Position numbers and translations under genes: made by a program
Shown here: in pieces, positions 6,546 to 13,322 of the stretch
Position numbering within the stretch: the first letter of the stretch is position 1
Layout of the letters: every line of letters starts with the position of its first letter
The notes under the pieces: generated by a model
Told to the model about the DNA's origin: nothing
The model's input: the letters and a program-made list of their open reading frames with translations, nothing else
Database searches by the model: none
NCBI GenBank assembly: GCA_020025275.1
Contig: JAHHSI010000035.1
Location: forward strand, 1 to 13,329
Reading direction: 5' to 3'
DNA from: Oscillospiraceae bacterium
Lineage (GTDB): Bacteria > Bacillota > Clostridia > Oscillospirales > Oscillospiraceae
Length of the DNA: 13,329 nucleotides

Positions 6546-7187
6546 ATGTGCTCGGAGATCCTGCCAGAGGAGCAGCGCACACAGGAAAAGCAGTGTGCCC
6601 AGAATGAGAAGGGCACAGTTGCGAAAATATGCCTGCGGCAGCAGCCAAATGACAGGGTCTGTGGCCGGATCAAAGACCCAATTTTGCTTTCCGGGAAAGA
6701 AAAGCATGTGAAAAAATACAAAGGCCCGGGAAAAGTTGCCGGCGGCCGTGATCCCGATGATGAGAAAGACGGAGCCCAAGCCGCAGGCGCTCCAGAAGCC
6801 GGGGGTGTGGCCGCCGAAACGGTGGTTGGATATGTCCGCCCGTTTACGCCAGAGCGCCAGGCCGGCTAAGACCAGCATCGACACGGCCAACACCGAGAGA
6901 TCCAGCAGGAACAGGGCACGTACGTCGGCAAAATGGGCGGCTCCGGCGGCGGAAAAGGGGAGGACGCCGGCGGCAAAGTGGGGGCGCAGACCGAGACAAT
7001 AATCCATCACATCGTTGTAGGCGGCCAGGATCTGGCTGCGCTGCAGCCCCAGAACGCCCTCCAGATGGAGCGGAGCGATCTGCCAGGCATAGAAAGGACG
7101 CAGGAACAGCGGCACGGCAACAGCGCCGGAGAGCACGGCCAGTGCCGTGGCGATGGAGGTCAGAACACTGCTGATTTTCGAGGACAT
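6522..7187 (-). CDS. TIGR01906/DUF1461 family integral membrane protein
   Basis: The 221-residue protein has four predicted membrane segments (about residues 8-30, 91-113, 131-151 and 187-209) and a basic C-terminal tail (HKKRRRR). It matches the TIGR01906 (DUF1461) family of four-helix membrane proteins common in Firmicutes, whose function is not established. The conserved block between helices 3 and 4 is clear: FSRAFVFFHMLFFPGKQNW then FDPATDPVIWLLPQAYF (152-188). The first loop carries a conserved-looking DVMDYCLG (59-66). The loops containing these blocks probably lie outside the membrane. The start has GAAGGAAG upstream. It follows glpP in the same direction but is separated by a strong terminator, so it is probably expressed independently; I see no clear promoter. 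Confidence 0.85.
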   Translation of the reverse strand: MSSKISSVLTSIATALAVLSGAVAVPLFLRPFYAWQIAPLHLEGVLGLQRSQILAAYNDVMDYCLGLRPHFAAGVLPFSAAGAAHFADVRALFLLDLSVLAVSMLVLAGLALWRKRADISNHRFGGHTPGFWSACGLGSVFLIIGITAAGNFSRAFVFFHMLFFPGKQNWVFDPATDPVIWLLPQAYFRNCALLILGTLLFLCALLLWQDLRAHKKRRRRN

Positions 7188-7244
7188 AAAAGCACTTCCT
7201 TCTAAAAAAACAGAGGGATTACATCACGTTCCGGCAAGAAAACG

Positions 7245-7280
7245 AAAATCCTGTCTGCATCATATCACAGACAGGATTTT
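7245..7280 (-). terminator. Intrinsic terminator after glpP
   Basis: A perfect 13-bp stem, AAAATCCTGTCTG (7245-7257) with CAGACAGGATTTT (7268-7280), closes a 10-base loop. On the minus strand it ends TTTTCGTTTTCTT. It sits 18 bases past the glpP stop and separates the glp cluster from the DUF1461 gene. Confidence 0.85.
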
Positions 7281-7298
7281 TAGGCAAGCAGAGGGGTG

Positions 7299-7862
7299 TC
7301 ACAGCGCCCATAGATCGCTGTCACTGGTGGAAACACAGCGTGCTCCGGCCCCCAAGGCCGCCAGAATGTCGGCCTTGCCGCTGAGCAGGCCCCCGGCGAT
7401 GAGGGGGACACGGGTGGTCCCGCAGAGCCGCTCAATGACCTGCGGCATGGCGCCGGGCAGGATCTCGATGGCGTCGGGCCGGGCCTCTTCCGATTCCCGG
7501 TGCAGATTGCTCAGGGCCTTGGAGTCGATGATGAACACCCGCAGCACCGACAAAAGCCCCAGCTCCCGGCTGCGCCGCACCAAATGGGGGCGGGTGGAGA
7601 TGATGCCGTCGGCGCCGCAGCGCTGCAGAAAATCCACGGCGATGTCTTTGGGGGCCAGCCCGGCCACCAGATCGGCGTGGACCACCACCTTTTTGCCGGC
7701 CTCGTGCAGGCGGCGGAGGAGCGGTTCGAGAGTGAGAATATCGCCGCACAGCAGGAAAACCACCTCTCCCGGACAGGAAAGGCAGGTCTCCAGCTGCGCC
7801 GGATCTTTCAGGGCAGGGACAACGGCCTGCCGCTCCATGGCATCGATCAAACGGTGGGACAT
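7299..7862 (-). CDS. glpP: Glycerol-3-phosphate-responsive antiterminator GlpP
   Basis: GlpP binds glycerol-3-phosphate and then the leader mRNA of glp operons, letting RNA polymerase pass a terminator. The 187-residue length is close to the B. subtilis protein. The sequence shows the family's TIM-barrel-like pattern: VVFLLCGDILTL (34-45), KKVVVHADLVAGL (57-69), GADGIISTRPHLVRRSREL (83-101), LRVFIIDSKAL (107-117), DAIEILPGAMPQVI (129-142) and PLIAGGLLSGKADILAALGAGA near the end. I chose the ATG at 7862, preceded by GGGAGG, over an upstream ATG at 7922 that has no ribosome site and would start inside the promoter region. It is the last gene of the glp cluster, 67 bases after the DUF1667 gene. 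Its likely target is the long leader ahead of the glpA-like gene. Confidence 0.93.
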   Translation of the reverse strand: MSHRLIDAMERQAVVPALKDPAQLETCLSCPGEVVFLLCGDILTLEPLLRRLHEAGKKVVVHADLVAGLAPKDIAVDFLQRCGADGIISTRPHLVRRSRELGLLSVLRVFIIDSKALSNLHRESEEARPDAIEILPGAMPQVIERLCGTTRVPLIAGGLLSGKADILAALGAGARCVSTSDSDLWAL

Positions 7863-7897
7863 AGATAGAACCTCCCGGTATCCTATAGATATAGAAT

Positions 7898-7926
7898 ATC
7901 GTACCATACCGGGCCGTGCCACGCAA
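7898..7926 (-). promoter_or_regulatory. Candidate separate promoter for glpP
   Basis: On the minus strand, TTGCGT (7926-7921), a 17-base spacer and TACGAT (7903-7898) preceded by TGG (extended -10) lie between the DUF1667 stop and the glpP start. A separate promoter would allow GlpP to be made before its target operon is read through. Both hexamers have two mismatches. Confidence 0.4.
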
Positions 7927-7929
7927 GTG

Positions 7930-8286
7930 TCAGGCGCTGCGTGTGGCGATCAGTGCCACACCGGTGCCGCAGATGCTGGGGACAATGACGTCGCCGCATT
8001 TCACCGGAGCGGCGATGCGGAGGGTCCCCACGGCCCGGGCCACTTCGTCCATCTTTTCCTTGGGGATCGGGGCGGCGGTGCGGACAGAGAGTACCGGCAA
8101 CGTGCTGCCCAGCAGCCGGACGGTGCCGGTGAAGGTGCGCTCCGGTGCCACACATTCCTTGCGTGCATAGTCATCACCACGGCGGCAGGTGTTGCCGGTG
8201 ACAGTGGTGACGGTTCCGTTTTCGATAGTGGCTGTCAGGGTGCAGCCCATGGGACAGCCGATACAGGTCAGGATACGTTCACTCAT
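7930..8286 (-). CDS. DUF1667 domain protein, Cys-rich partner of glycerol-3-phosphate oxidation
   Basis: The 118-residue protein is of the DUF1667 family, regularly found next to GlpA-like dehydrogenases and FAD/NAD(P) oxidoreductases in Firmicutes. It opens with CIGCPMGC (Cys8, 11, 15), followed by Cys34 in GNTCRRGDDYA and Cys45 in KECVAPER, a layout that suggests an iron-sulfur or metal site. Two more cysteines lie at 97 and 106. It has no membrane segment. I infer that it transfers electrons between the dehydrogenase and the oxidoreductase or onward, perhaps taking the place GlpC has in E. coli GlpABC. Its ATG overlaps the upstream stop as ATGA, so the genes are coupled. Confidence 0.9.
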   Translation of the reverse strand: MSERILTCIGCPMGCTLTATIENGTVTTVTGNTCRRGDDYARKECVAPERTFTGTVRLLGSTLPVLSVRTAAPIPKEKMDEVARAVGTLRIAAPVKCGDVIVPSICGTGVALIATRSA

Positions 8287-9545
8287 TGTGCGGTGCCCTC
8301 CTCAATGCAAAATGTGATCTGTGCGGTGTAGCTCTCCACGTCCTCCGGCCGGAGCGTGACGCTCTCCATTTCGCCCGGAGCCAGCACCCGCTTGGGGATG
8401 CGGCGCACCAAACGATCATCGGCATAGACGCAGATGGCGGCATTCTGCAGGGGCTGTGCCACACGGAAGCGAACGGTGACGGGGCCGTTCATGGTTTCGG
8501 GGTGGAGAGACTGGGGGACGGTATAGCGGACACCGTTTTTGCCCACCAGAGGGATCGAGCGGCCGGCTTCCTCTCCGTGGAGGAGATAGGCCGCAGCGCT
8601 GCGGCCGGCCAGAGCCGCCTCCTGTGAGACGAAGTCCACCAGATCGTGGACATGGAGCACATTGCCGCAGGCGAACACGCCGGGGATGGAGGTGGCCAAC
8701 TCGTCGTCCACCTGCGCTCCGCCGGTGACGGGGTCCATACGGACTCCGGCGGCGGTGGACAGCTCGTTCTCCGGCAGCAGCCCCACCGACAAAAGCAATG
8801 TGTCGCAGGGGATCTGCTGCTCCGTGCCGGGGATGGGGCGGCGCTTGTGGTCCACCTGTGCAATGGTGACGCCCTCCAGACGCCGGGTCCCCTGAATATC
8901 CACCACGGTGTGGCTGAGCAGCAGGGGGATCCCGAAGTCGTCCAGACACTGGACGATGTTGCGCTTGAGGCCGCCGGAGTAGGGGAGAAGCTCCACCACG
9001 GCTTTGACACGGGCACCCTCCAGTGTCATGCGCCGGGCCATGATCAGGCCGATGTCGCCGGAGCCGAGGATCACCACCTCCTTGCCCGGCATCAGACCTT
9101 CCATATTTACAAGGCGCTGCGCCGTGCCGGCAGAATAGATGCCGGCACAGCGGGTGCCGGGGATGTTCAGCGCACCGCGGGGGCGTTCACGGCAGCCCAT
9201 AGCCAGAATCACAGACTGCGCCTTGATCTGCTGCAGGCCCTCGCTGCGGCTGGACACGGTGAGGACCTTGTCACGGGAGAAATCCAGCACCATGGTGTCC
9301 AGCAGCAGGGGGATGTTGCGTTTTTCCACCTCGTCAATGAAGCGACCGGCGTATTCCGGACCGGTCAGCTCCTCTTTGAAGGTGTGCAGGCCGAAACCGG
9401 CATGAATGCACTGGTTCAGGATCCCGCCGGGGACGCTGTCCCGCTCGATGATGAGCAGATCCTTCACACCGGCGTCGTAGGCGGCGATGGCGGCGCTCAA
9501 CCCGGCAGGACCGCCGCCGATGATGGCCAACTGTACCTCTCTCAT
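8283..9545 (-). CDS. FAD/NAD(P)-dependent oxidoreductase of the GlpA-DUF1667 cluster
   Basis: This 420-residue flavoprotein of the pyridine nucleotide-disulfide oxidoreductase fold has an N-terminal FAD motif GGGPAG (10-15), the distinctive GGILNQCIHAGFGLHTF (40-56), AMGCRERPRG (115-124), the NAD(P)-binding GSGDIG (161-166), and the second FAD-contact segment GVFACGNVLHVHDLVDFVSQEA. It probably links electrons from the glycerol-3-phosphate dehydrogenase to NAD(P) or another carrier; the acceptor cannot be read from sequence. The last 70 or so residues, from about NGPVTVRFRV, look like a small beta-rich domain added to the usual core. It overlaps both neighbours by ATGA junctions. The start ATG follows a GGAGGTGCAGGCACA-type site within the upstream gene's end. 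Confidence 0.9.
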   Translation of the reverse strand: MREVQLAIIGGGPAGLSAAIAAYDAGVKDLLIIERDSVPGGILNQCIHAGFGLHTFKEELTGPEYAGRFIDEVEKRNIPLLLDTMVLDFSRDKVLTVSSRSEGLQQIKAQSVILAMGCRERPRGALNIPGTRCAGIYSAGTAQRLVNMEGLMPGKEVVILGSGDIGLIMARRMTLEGARVKAVVELLPYSGGLKRNIVQCLDDFGIPLLLSHTVVDIQGTRRLEGVTIAQVDHKRRPIPGTEQQIPCDTLLLSVGLLPENELSTAAGVRMDPVTGGAQVDDELATSIPGVFACGNVLHVHDLVDFVSQEAALAGRSAAAYLLHGEEAGRSIPLVGKNGVRYTVPQSLHPETMNGPVTVRFRVAQPLQNAAICVYADDRLVRRIPKRVLAPGEMESVTLRPEDVESYTAQITFCIEEGTAQ

Positions 9546-10984
9546 TGTGCCTGCACCTCCTTGGTATGACCGGTCAAAAGAAGGCTGTCTTTGCCGGACT
9601 TGGTCAGTTGTGTCTGGGGAATATCCAGTTCGCGGGAGAGAAGCTCCATGACCCGGGGGGCACAGAAGCCGCCCTGACAGCGTCCCATTCCGGCGCGGCA
9701 GCGGCGCTTGACGCCGTCCAGAGAGCGGGCTCCTCGGTGGATCGCATCGATGATCTCTCCCTCGCTGATCTGTTCACAGCGGCAGATGATCTGTCCGTAG
9801 GCGGGATGTGCCTCCACCAGTGCCTTGCGCTGGGCGAAGGGCAGGGAGCGGACGCAGACGATGGCCTTGCGTGTGCCGTCAAAGTCGGATTTTTCCGCAG
9901 CGCCCAGCCGTGCAGCCACCTGTTGGGCCAGATAGACGCCGATGGCCGGAGCAGCGGTCAGGCCGGGGGACTCAATGCCCAAAGCTTCATAAAAGCCCGG
10001 GGCGCTCTCACCCACCACAAAGTCGTCGGCACCGTCGGACAGATGGGCACGCAGACCGGCAAAGCTGGTGATGATGTCACGAGTGGGGAGATGGGGCACG
10101 GAGCGTTCTGCCGTTGCCAGCAGCAGATCAATGCCCGCAGACGTGGTGGCCGTTGTTTCCTTGGACTCCTGATCGGTGGCCGTCGGGCCCAGAAGGAGAT
10201 TGCCGTGGACAGTGGGCGTGACCAGAACGCCCTTGCCCATGGGGCCGGGCAGCTGAAAGACGGTGTGTCGGACCAGAGCGCCGTCCTTGCGGTCCAGCAG
10301 GCAGTATTCCCCGCGGCGGGGGATGATCTGCCGTGGCTGCTGAGGGCAGAGCTGATTGTGGATCACGTCGCCGTAGACACCGGCAGCGCTGATGACGACA
10401 CGACTTTCAAAAGAGCCGTGGTCGGTGTGGAGCACAAACGTGCCGTCGCTGCGTCGCTCCACGGTGTCAACGCAGGTGTCGAAATAGAACTCCGCCCCGT
10501 TGTGCTGTGCGTTCTCCGCCATGGCGGCCGTCAGCTCAAAGGGACAGACGATGGCACTGGTCGGGGCGTACAGGGCCGCAGGGATGCGCTGATCCAGAGC
10601 GGGCTCCCGGCGATGGAGTGCCTCCCCCTCCAGAATCTCCAACCCTTCCACACCGTTTTTCCGGCCACGCTCCAGCAGGGTCTCCAGACGAGGACGATCG
10701 GCAGGGTCGAAGCAGACTACCAGTGCGCCGCACCGGCGATAGGGCACATCCAGTGTTTGGCACAGGGCCTCCATGGTTCGGCTTCCCTCGACGTTGAAGC
10801 GGGCCTTGCAGGTGCCGGGCTCGGCGTCAAAACCGGCGTGGACGATGGCGCTGTTGGCCTTGGAGGTACCGGTGCAGACATCCTCGCTGCACTCCAGCAG
10901 GGCCAGCTTGAGCTGATAGCGGCTCAAGGCGCGGGCGATGGAGCAGCCCACCACGCCGCCGCCGATGATGATGGCATCATACAT
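9542..10984 (-). CDS. GlpA-like glycerol-3-phosphate dehydrogenase with a BFD [2Fe-2S] domain
   Basis: The 480-residue protein combines an N-terminal DAO-type FAD oxidoreductase (IIIGGGVVGCSIARAL, 5-20; glutamate ending beta-2 at 31) with a C-terminal BFD-like [2Fe-2S] domain at about 398-452. The cluster ligands are visible as CRC (Cys401, Cys403) and CQGGFC (Cys436, Cys441). This is the arrangement of anaerobic GlpA, which oxidises glycerol-3-phosphate to dihydroxyacetone phosphate. Its operon with DUF1667 and GlpP supports that substrate, though related proteins act on other 2-hydroxyacids. I chose the ATG at 10984, with AAAGGAGATATAGCA directly before it. An upstream ATG at 11071 would add 29 residues before the FAD strand and lies in the leader. 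The first gene of the operon, it is preceded by a roughly 110-nt leader. Confidence 0.92.
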   Translation of the reverse strand: MYDAIIIGGGVVGCSIARALSRYQLKLALLECSEDVCTGTSKANSAIVHAGFDAEPGTCKARFNVEGSRTMEALCQTLDVPYRRCGALVVCFDPADRPRLETLLERGRKNGVEGLEILEGEALHRREPALDQRIPAALYAPTSAIVCPFELTAAMAENAQHNGAEFYFDTCVDTVERRSDGTFVLHTDHGSFESRVVISAAGVYGDVIHNQLCPQQPRQIIPRRGEYCLLDRKDGALVRHTVFQLPGPMGKGVLVTPTVHGNLLLGPTATDQESKETTATTSAGIDLLLATAERSVPHLPTRDIITSFAGLRAHLSDGADDFVVGESAPGFYEALGIESPGLTAAPAIGVYLAQQVAARLGAAEKSDFDGTRKAIVCVRSLPFAQRKALVEAHPAYGQIICRCEQISEGEIIDAIHRGARSLDGVKRRCRAGMGRCQGGFCAPRVMELLSRELDIPQTQLTKSGKDSLLLTGHTKEVQAQ

Positions 10985-11096
10985 TGCTATATCTCCTTTC
11001 AAAAATGCGCAGAAAAAAGCCATGCCAGAAAAGACCCGGACATCCGCCGCGCCGCTTTCTGCATGACTCAAACTCTCATTGCATCACTATTTTATT
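10985..11096 (-). promoter_or_regulatory. Long 5' leader of the glpA-like operon, possible GlpP target
   Basis: About 110 nt separate the predicted start of transcription from the ATG, an unusual length here. GCAGAAA (minus strand, 11062-11056) can pair with TTTCTGC (11015-11009), which is followed by GCATTTTTG; a small CGGA-TG-TCCG hairpin lies between. In B. subtilis, GlpP with glycerol-3-phosphate acts on such glp leaders by antitermination, and a glpP gene lies in this cluster. By eye I do not see a single clean GC-rich terminator stem, so the mechanism is inferred from context. Confidence 0.4.
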
Positions 11097-11102
11097 ATAT
11101 AT

Positions 11103-11131
11103 AGTTTACCATTGCCCACGGGCCTTGTCAA
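11103..11131 (-). promoter_or_regulatory. Promoter of the glpA-like operon
   Basis: On the minus strand a perfect -35 TTGACA (11131-11126), a 17-base spacer and -10 TAAACT (11108-11103) preceded by TGG form a strong candidate. CCTTG-T-CAAGG (11123-11133), a perfect short palindrome, covers the -35. The promoter is divergent from that of the histidine kinase, with the two -35 boxes about 32 bases apart and CGCCGGCG (11139-11146) between them. Confidence 0.65.
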
Positions 11132-11162
11132 GGGCCATCGCCGGCGTCGGGGGACGGACATC

Positions 11163-11196
11163 TTGACAAACTCTTCACAAGAAAGTATGGTATAAT
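11163..11196 (+). promoter_or_regulatory. Promoter of the histidine kinase / response regulator pair
   Basis: A perfect TTGACA (11163-11168) lies 17 bases before TATGGT (11186-11191). An overlapping perfect TATAAT (11191-11196) is preceded by TGG, so it works as an extended -10 but would be 22 bases from the -35. Either -10 gives a start shortly upstream of the TTG-initiated kinase gene. Confidence 0.65.
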
Positions 11197-11235
11197 TATT
11201 TATATAGTATATCGTGGAAAAAGGGGGAGGAGCCG

Positions 11236-12366
11236 TTGAAAAAACCAACCATCCATTGGCCGGACGGCTGTATGAAGCGCCGCGGCTTGCTGAAGCGGGG
11301 GATCATCTTTTCAATCCGGGACTTCACCGTGTTCGCAGTGCTCTTTCTTGTATCGGTGGGACTGTGTCTGCTGCTGCGGCAGCTGGACCCCAACGACGAT
11401 ACCCGCTACGTGGCCATGATCTTCCTGCTGGACGTATTTCTGACCGCCATGCTGACGGAGGGATATCTGTTCAGTGTCTGTGCGGCGGTACTCAGTGTGC
11501 TTTTGGTGGACTATGTATTTACGGAGCCGTTCTGGCGTCTGTCGTTCGTCATTACCGGATTTCCCCTGACCTTTCTGGTCATGCTCATTATTTCCACCGC
11601 CACCGGTATGGTGGCCAGCCGCGCCAAACGCATGGAGGCGGCCGCTCGGGAGGCAGAGCGGCAAAAGACGTATGCCAATCTGCTGCGGGCCGTGTCCCAC
11701 GACATCCGTACGCCGCTTACCGGCATCGCAGGTGCCACCAACGTACTGTTGGAGCAGGGGGAGCGGCTGGACCCGGCGCAGCGGCGCAGCCTCTTGGAAA
11801 ATGTGAAAGAGGAGTCCCAGTGGCTCATTCGTGTGGTGGAAAATATGCTGTCGATCACCCGTCTGGGGGCAGAAAACACGGCCCTGCGGAAAACCGAAGA
11901 GCCGGCGGAGGAGATCATCGAGGGCGCCGTGGCCAAGTTTTCGATCCGCCACCCGGAGATCTCCACGGAGGTGGAGGTGCCGCAGGAACTTTTGATGGTG
12001 CCCATGGATGCCCTTTTGATGCAGCAGGTGCTCACCAATATTCTGGAGAATGTGGCCGACCACGGAGAGACCGCCACAAAGGTGAAGATCTGCCTGCGGC
12101 GCGTGGATGAATCGTGGGCGCAGATCATCGTGGCCGACAACGGGTGCGGGATTCCCCGGGAAAAACTCCACACGCTTTTCAAGGGCTTCTCTCCGGCGGC
12201 CCAGCAGGAGGATGTGCAGCGCAACATGGGGATCGGTCTGTCCGTCTGCCGCACAGTGGTGGAGGCACACGGCGGGCGGATCCGGGCGGAAAATCAAAGG
12301 GACGGCGGTGCCGTTTTCACCGTGGAATTGCCGTTGAAGGAGGATGAACATGAAAATCAGAGATAA
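11236..12366 (+). CDS. KdpD-like sensor histidine kinase lacking the N-terminal sensor domains
   Basis: The 376-residue membrane kinase has four hydrophobic segments in the DUF4118 (KdpD membrane) arrangement at about residues 30-48, 58-72, 76-94 and 103-124, then a HisKA domain with phospho-acceptor His155 in RAVSHDIRTPL, an N box at NILEN (268-272), a G1 box DNGCGIP (301-307) and a G2 box MGIGLS (331-336). Classical KdpD is about 900 residues, with a KdpD domain and a universal-stress domain ahead of the membrane part; both are absent here. It probably autophosphorylates in response to an unknown cue, perhaps K+ or envelope state, and passes phosphate to the KdpE-like regulator. The start is TTG, supported by GGGGGAGGAG four bases upstream. 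It overlaps the regulator gene by 17 bases. Confidence 0.92.
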   Translation: MKKPTIHWPDGCMKRRGLLKRGIIFSIRDFTVFAVLFLVSVGLCLLLRQLDPNDDTRYVAMIFLLDVFLTAMLTEGYLFSVCAAVLSVLLVDYVFTEPFWRLSFVITGFPLTFLVMLIISTATGMVASRAKRMEAAAREAERQKTYANLLRAVSHDIRTPLTGIAGATNVLLEQGERLDPAQRRSLLENVKEESQWLIRVVENMLSITRLGAENTALRKTEEPAEEIIEGAVAKFSIRHPEISTEVEVPQELLMVPMDALLMQQVLTNILENVADHGETATKVKICLRRVDESWAQIIVADNGCGIPREKLHTLFKGFSPAAQQEDVQRNMGIGLSVCRTVVEAHGGRIRAENQRDGGAVFTVELPLKEDEHENQR

Positions 12367-13057
12367 GGTTTTGATCGTGGAGGACGAACAGAGCATCAGT
12401 AATTTTATTTCTATGACATTGCAGGCCAATGAGTATGATACGCTCATTGTTCGCAGCGGCACGGAGGCGCTGGCCATGATTTCATCTCATTGTCCGGACT
12501 TGATTTTACTGGATCTGGGGCTGCCGGACATGGACGGTATGGACGTTCTCAAGGAGGTGCGCCGCTGGTCCAATCTGCCGGTGGTGGTGGTCTCCGCCCG
12601 CTCGGCGGAGCAGGATAAGGTGGCGGCTCTGGACGGCGGGGCGGATGACTATCTGGTTAAACCCTTTGGCACATCGGAGCTGCTGGCCCGGATCCGTGCC
12701 GCCATCCGCCACACCCGCACCACGCTGGCCAACAGTGAAATTGCCCAATCCGGAAAATTTACGACGGGGGATCTGGTGGTGGACTACGACAAGCATCAGG
12801 TACTGATCCGCGGAGAGAACGCCAAGCTGACCGTCAATGAATATAAAATCGTGGCCCTGCTGGGCAAGTATGCCGGCAAGGTGCTCACATATGACTTTAT
12901 CATTCGGGAGCTGTGGGGCCCCAAGGCCCGTTCGGACAATCAGATCCTGCGGGTAAATATGGCCAACATCCGTCGGAAAATCGAGGAAAACCCCGGTCGG
13001 CCGCAGTATATCTTTACGGAGGTGGGTGTGGGCTACCGGATGCGGGACGCAGAATAA
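12350..13057 (+). CDS. KdpE-like OmpR-family response regulator
   Basis: The 235-residue regulator has a receiver domain at about 5-118 (acidic pair Glu11/Asp12, phospho-acceptor Asp55 in LILLDLGLPDMDG, Ser82, Lys104 in YLVKPF) and an OmpR/PhoB winged-helix DNA-binding domain at about 138-232 (LTVNEYKIVALL, IIRELWG, LRVNMANIRRKIE, YIFTEVGVGYRM). The receiver and wing sequences are of the KdpE type. I chose the second ATG (12350), six bases after AAGGAGG, because the first ATG (12344) directly abuts the Shine-Dalgarno. It overlaps and is co-translated with the kinase gene. Its target cannot be read from the window; no kdpFABC genes are seen. I find no clear terminator after it. Confidence 0.93.
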   Translation: MKIRDKVLIVEDEQSISNFISMTLQANEYDTLIVRSGTEALAMISSHCPDLILLDLGLPDMDGMDVLKEVRRWSNLPVVVVSARSAEQDKVAALDGGADDYLVKPFGTSELLARIRAAIRHTRTTLANSEIAQSGKFTTGDLVVDYDKHQVLIRGENAKLTVNEYKIVALLGKYAGKVLTYDFIIRELWGPKARSDNQILRVNMANIRRKIEENPGRPQYIFTEVGVGYRMRDAE

Positions 13058-13193
13058 AAAACGAGATGCAATCCATAGTGTTGAAGAAAACGAAATTTAG
13101 CCTATGGAAAAGGCGTGTGAGGAATGAAAGCTTCCGTTAAAAACGTGTTAGAAAAAGGGATTTTGTGCCATTTTTCAGGACGGTAAATGAAAG

Positions 13194-13236
13194 TTTGTTC
13201 AAAAGAGAGAATTTGCAATTCACAATTTGTTCAAAA
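13194..13236. repeat. Two copies of TTTGTTCAAAA, 32 bases apart
   Basis: TTTGTTCAAAA occurs at 13194-13204 and again at 13226-13236. Each copy contains the small dyad TTTG-TT-CAAA, and the centre-to-centre spacing of 32 bases is about three helical turns. Both lie upstream of the -35 at 13263. This fits paired sites for a dimeric regulator of the next gene. The rest of 13058-13262 is AT-rich with no gene or terminator that I can see. Confidence 0.45.
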
Positions 13237-13262
13237 AATGAGCAGAAACCGCAGGCAAAAAC

Positions 13263-13291
13263 TTGACAATACAACCAAAAAAAAGTATGAT
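13263..13291 (+). promoter_or_regulatory. Near-consensus sigma-A promoter of the next gene
   Basis: A perfect TTGACA (13263-13268), an exact 17-base spacer that ends in an A tract, and TATGAT (13286-13291, one mismatch) predict a start about 25 bases before the ATG at 13323. The short leader contains the palindrome CAAATTTG (13300-13307). Confidence 0.85.
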
Positions 13292-13322
13292 GAACATACC
13301 AAATTTGAGGAGGTAAACAATT

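Noticed and set aside
6350..6721. 123-codon minus-strand frame reading past the DUF1461 stop
   Set aside because: It is out of frame with the membrane protein, runs through two hairpins and has no ribosome site.
7147..8331. 394-codon open frame on the plus strand
   Set aside because: It overlaps antisense glpP and DUF1667 and crosses their terminator and intergenic gap; Arg/Ser-rich composition without motifs.
10985..11071. Longer N terminus for the glpA-like gene
   Set aside because: The extra 29 residues precede the FAD-binding strand and lie in the leader; the ATG at 10984 has a strong ribosome site and begins directly at the conserved YDAIIIGGG.
9545..11104. 519-codon open frame on the plus strand
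   Set aside because: It is an exact antisense shadow of the glpA-like gene, which has FAD and iron-sulfur motifs; no ribosome site or recognisable domain supports the plus frame.
11311..12477. 388-codon open frame on the minus strand
   Set aside because: It is antisense to the histidine kinase, whose H, N, G1 and G2 boxes are intact; the minus product is His/Gln-rich and without a domain.
13073..13107. CCATAG / CTATGG inverted repeat after the response regulator gene as a terminator
   Set aside because: Only six base pairs with a 23-base loop and no T tract; too weak to call.
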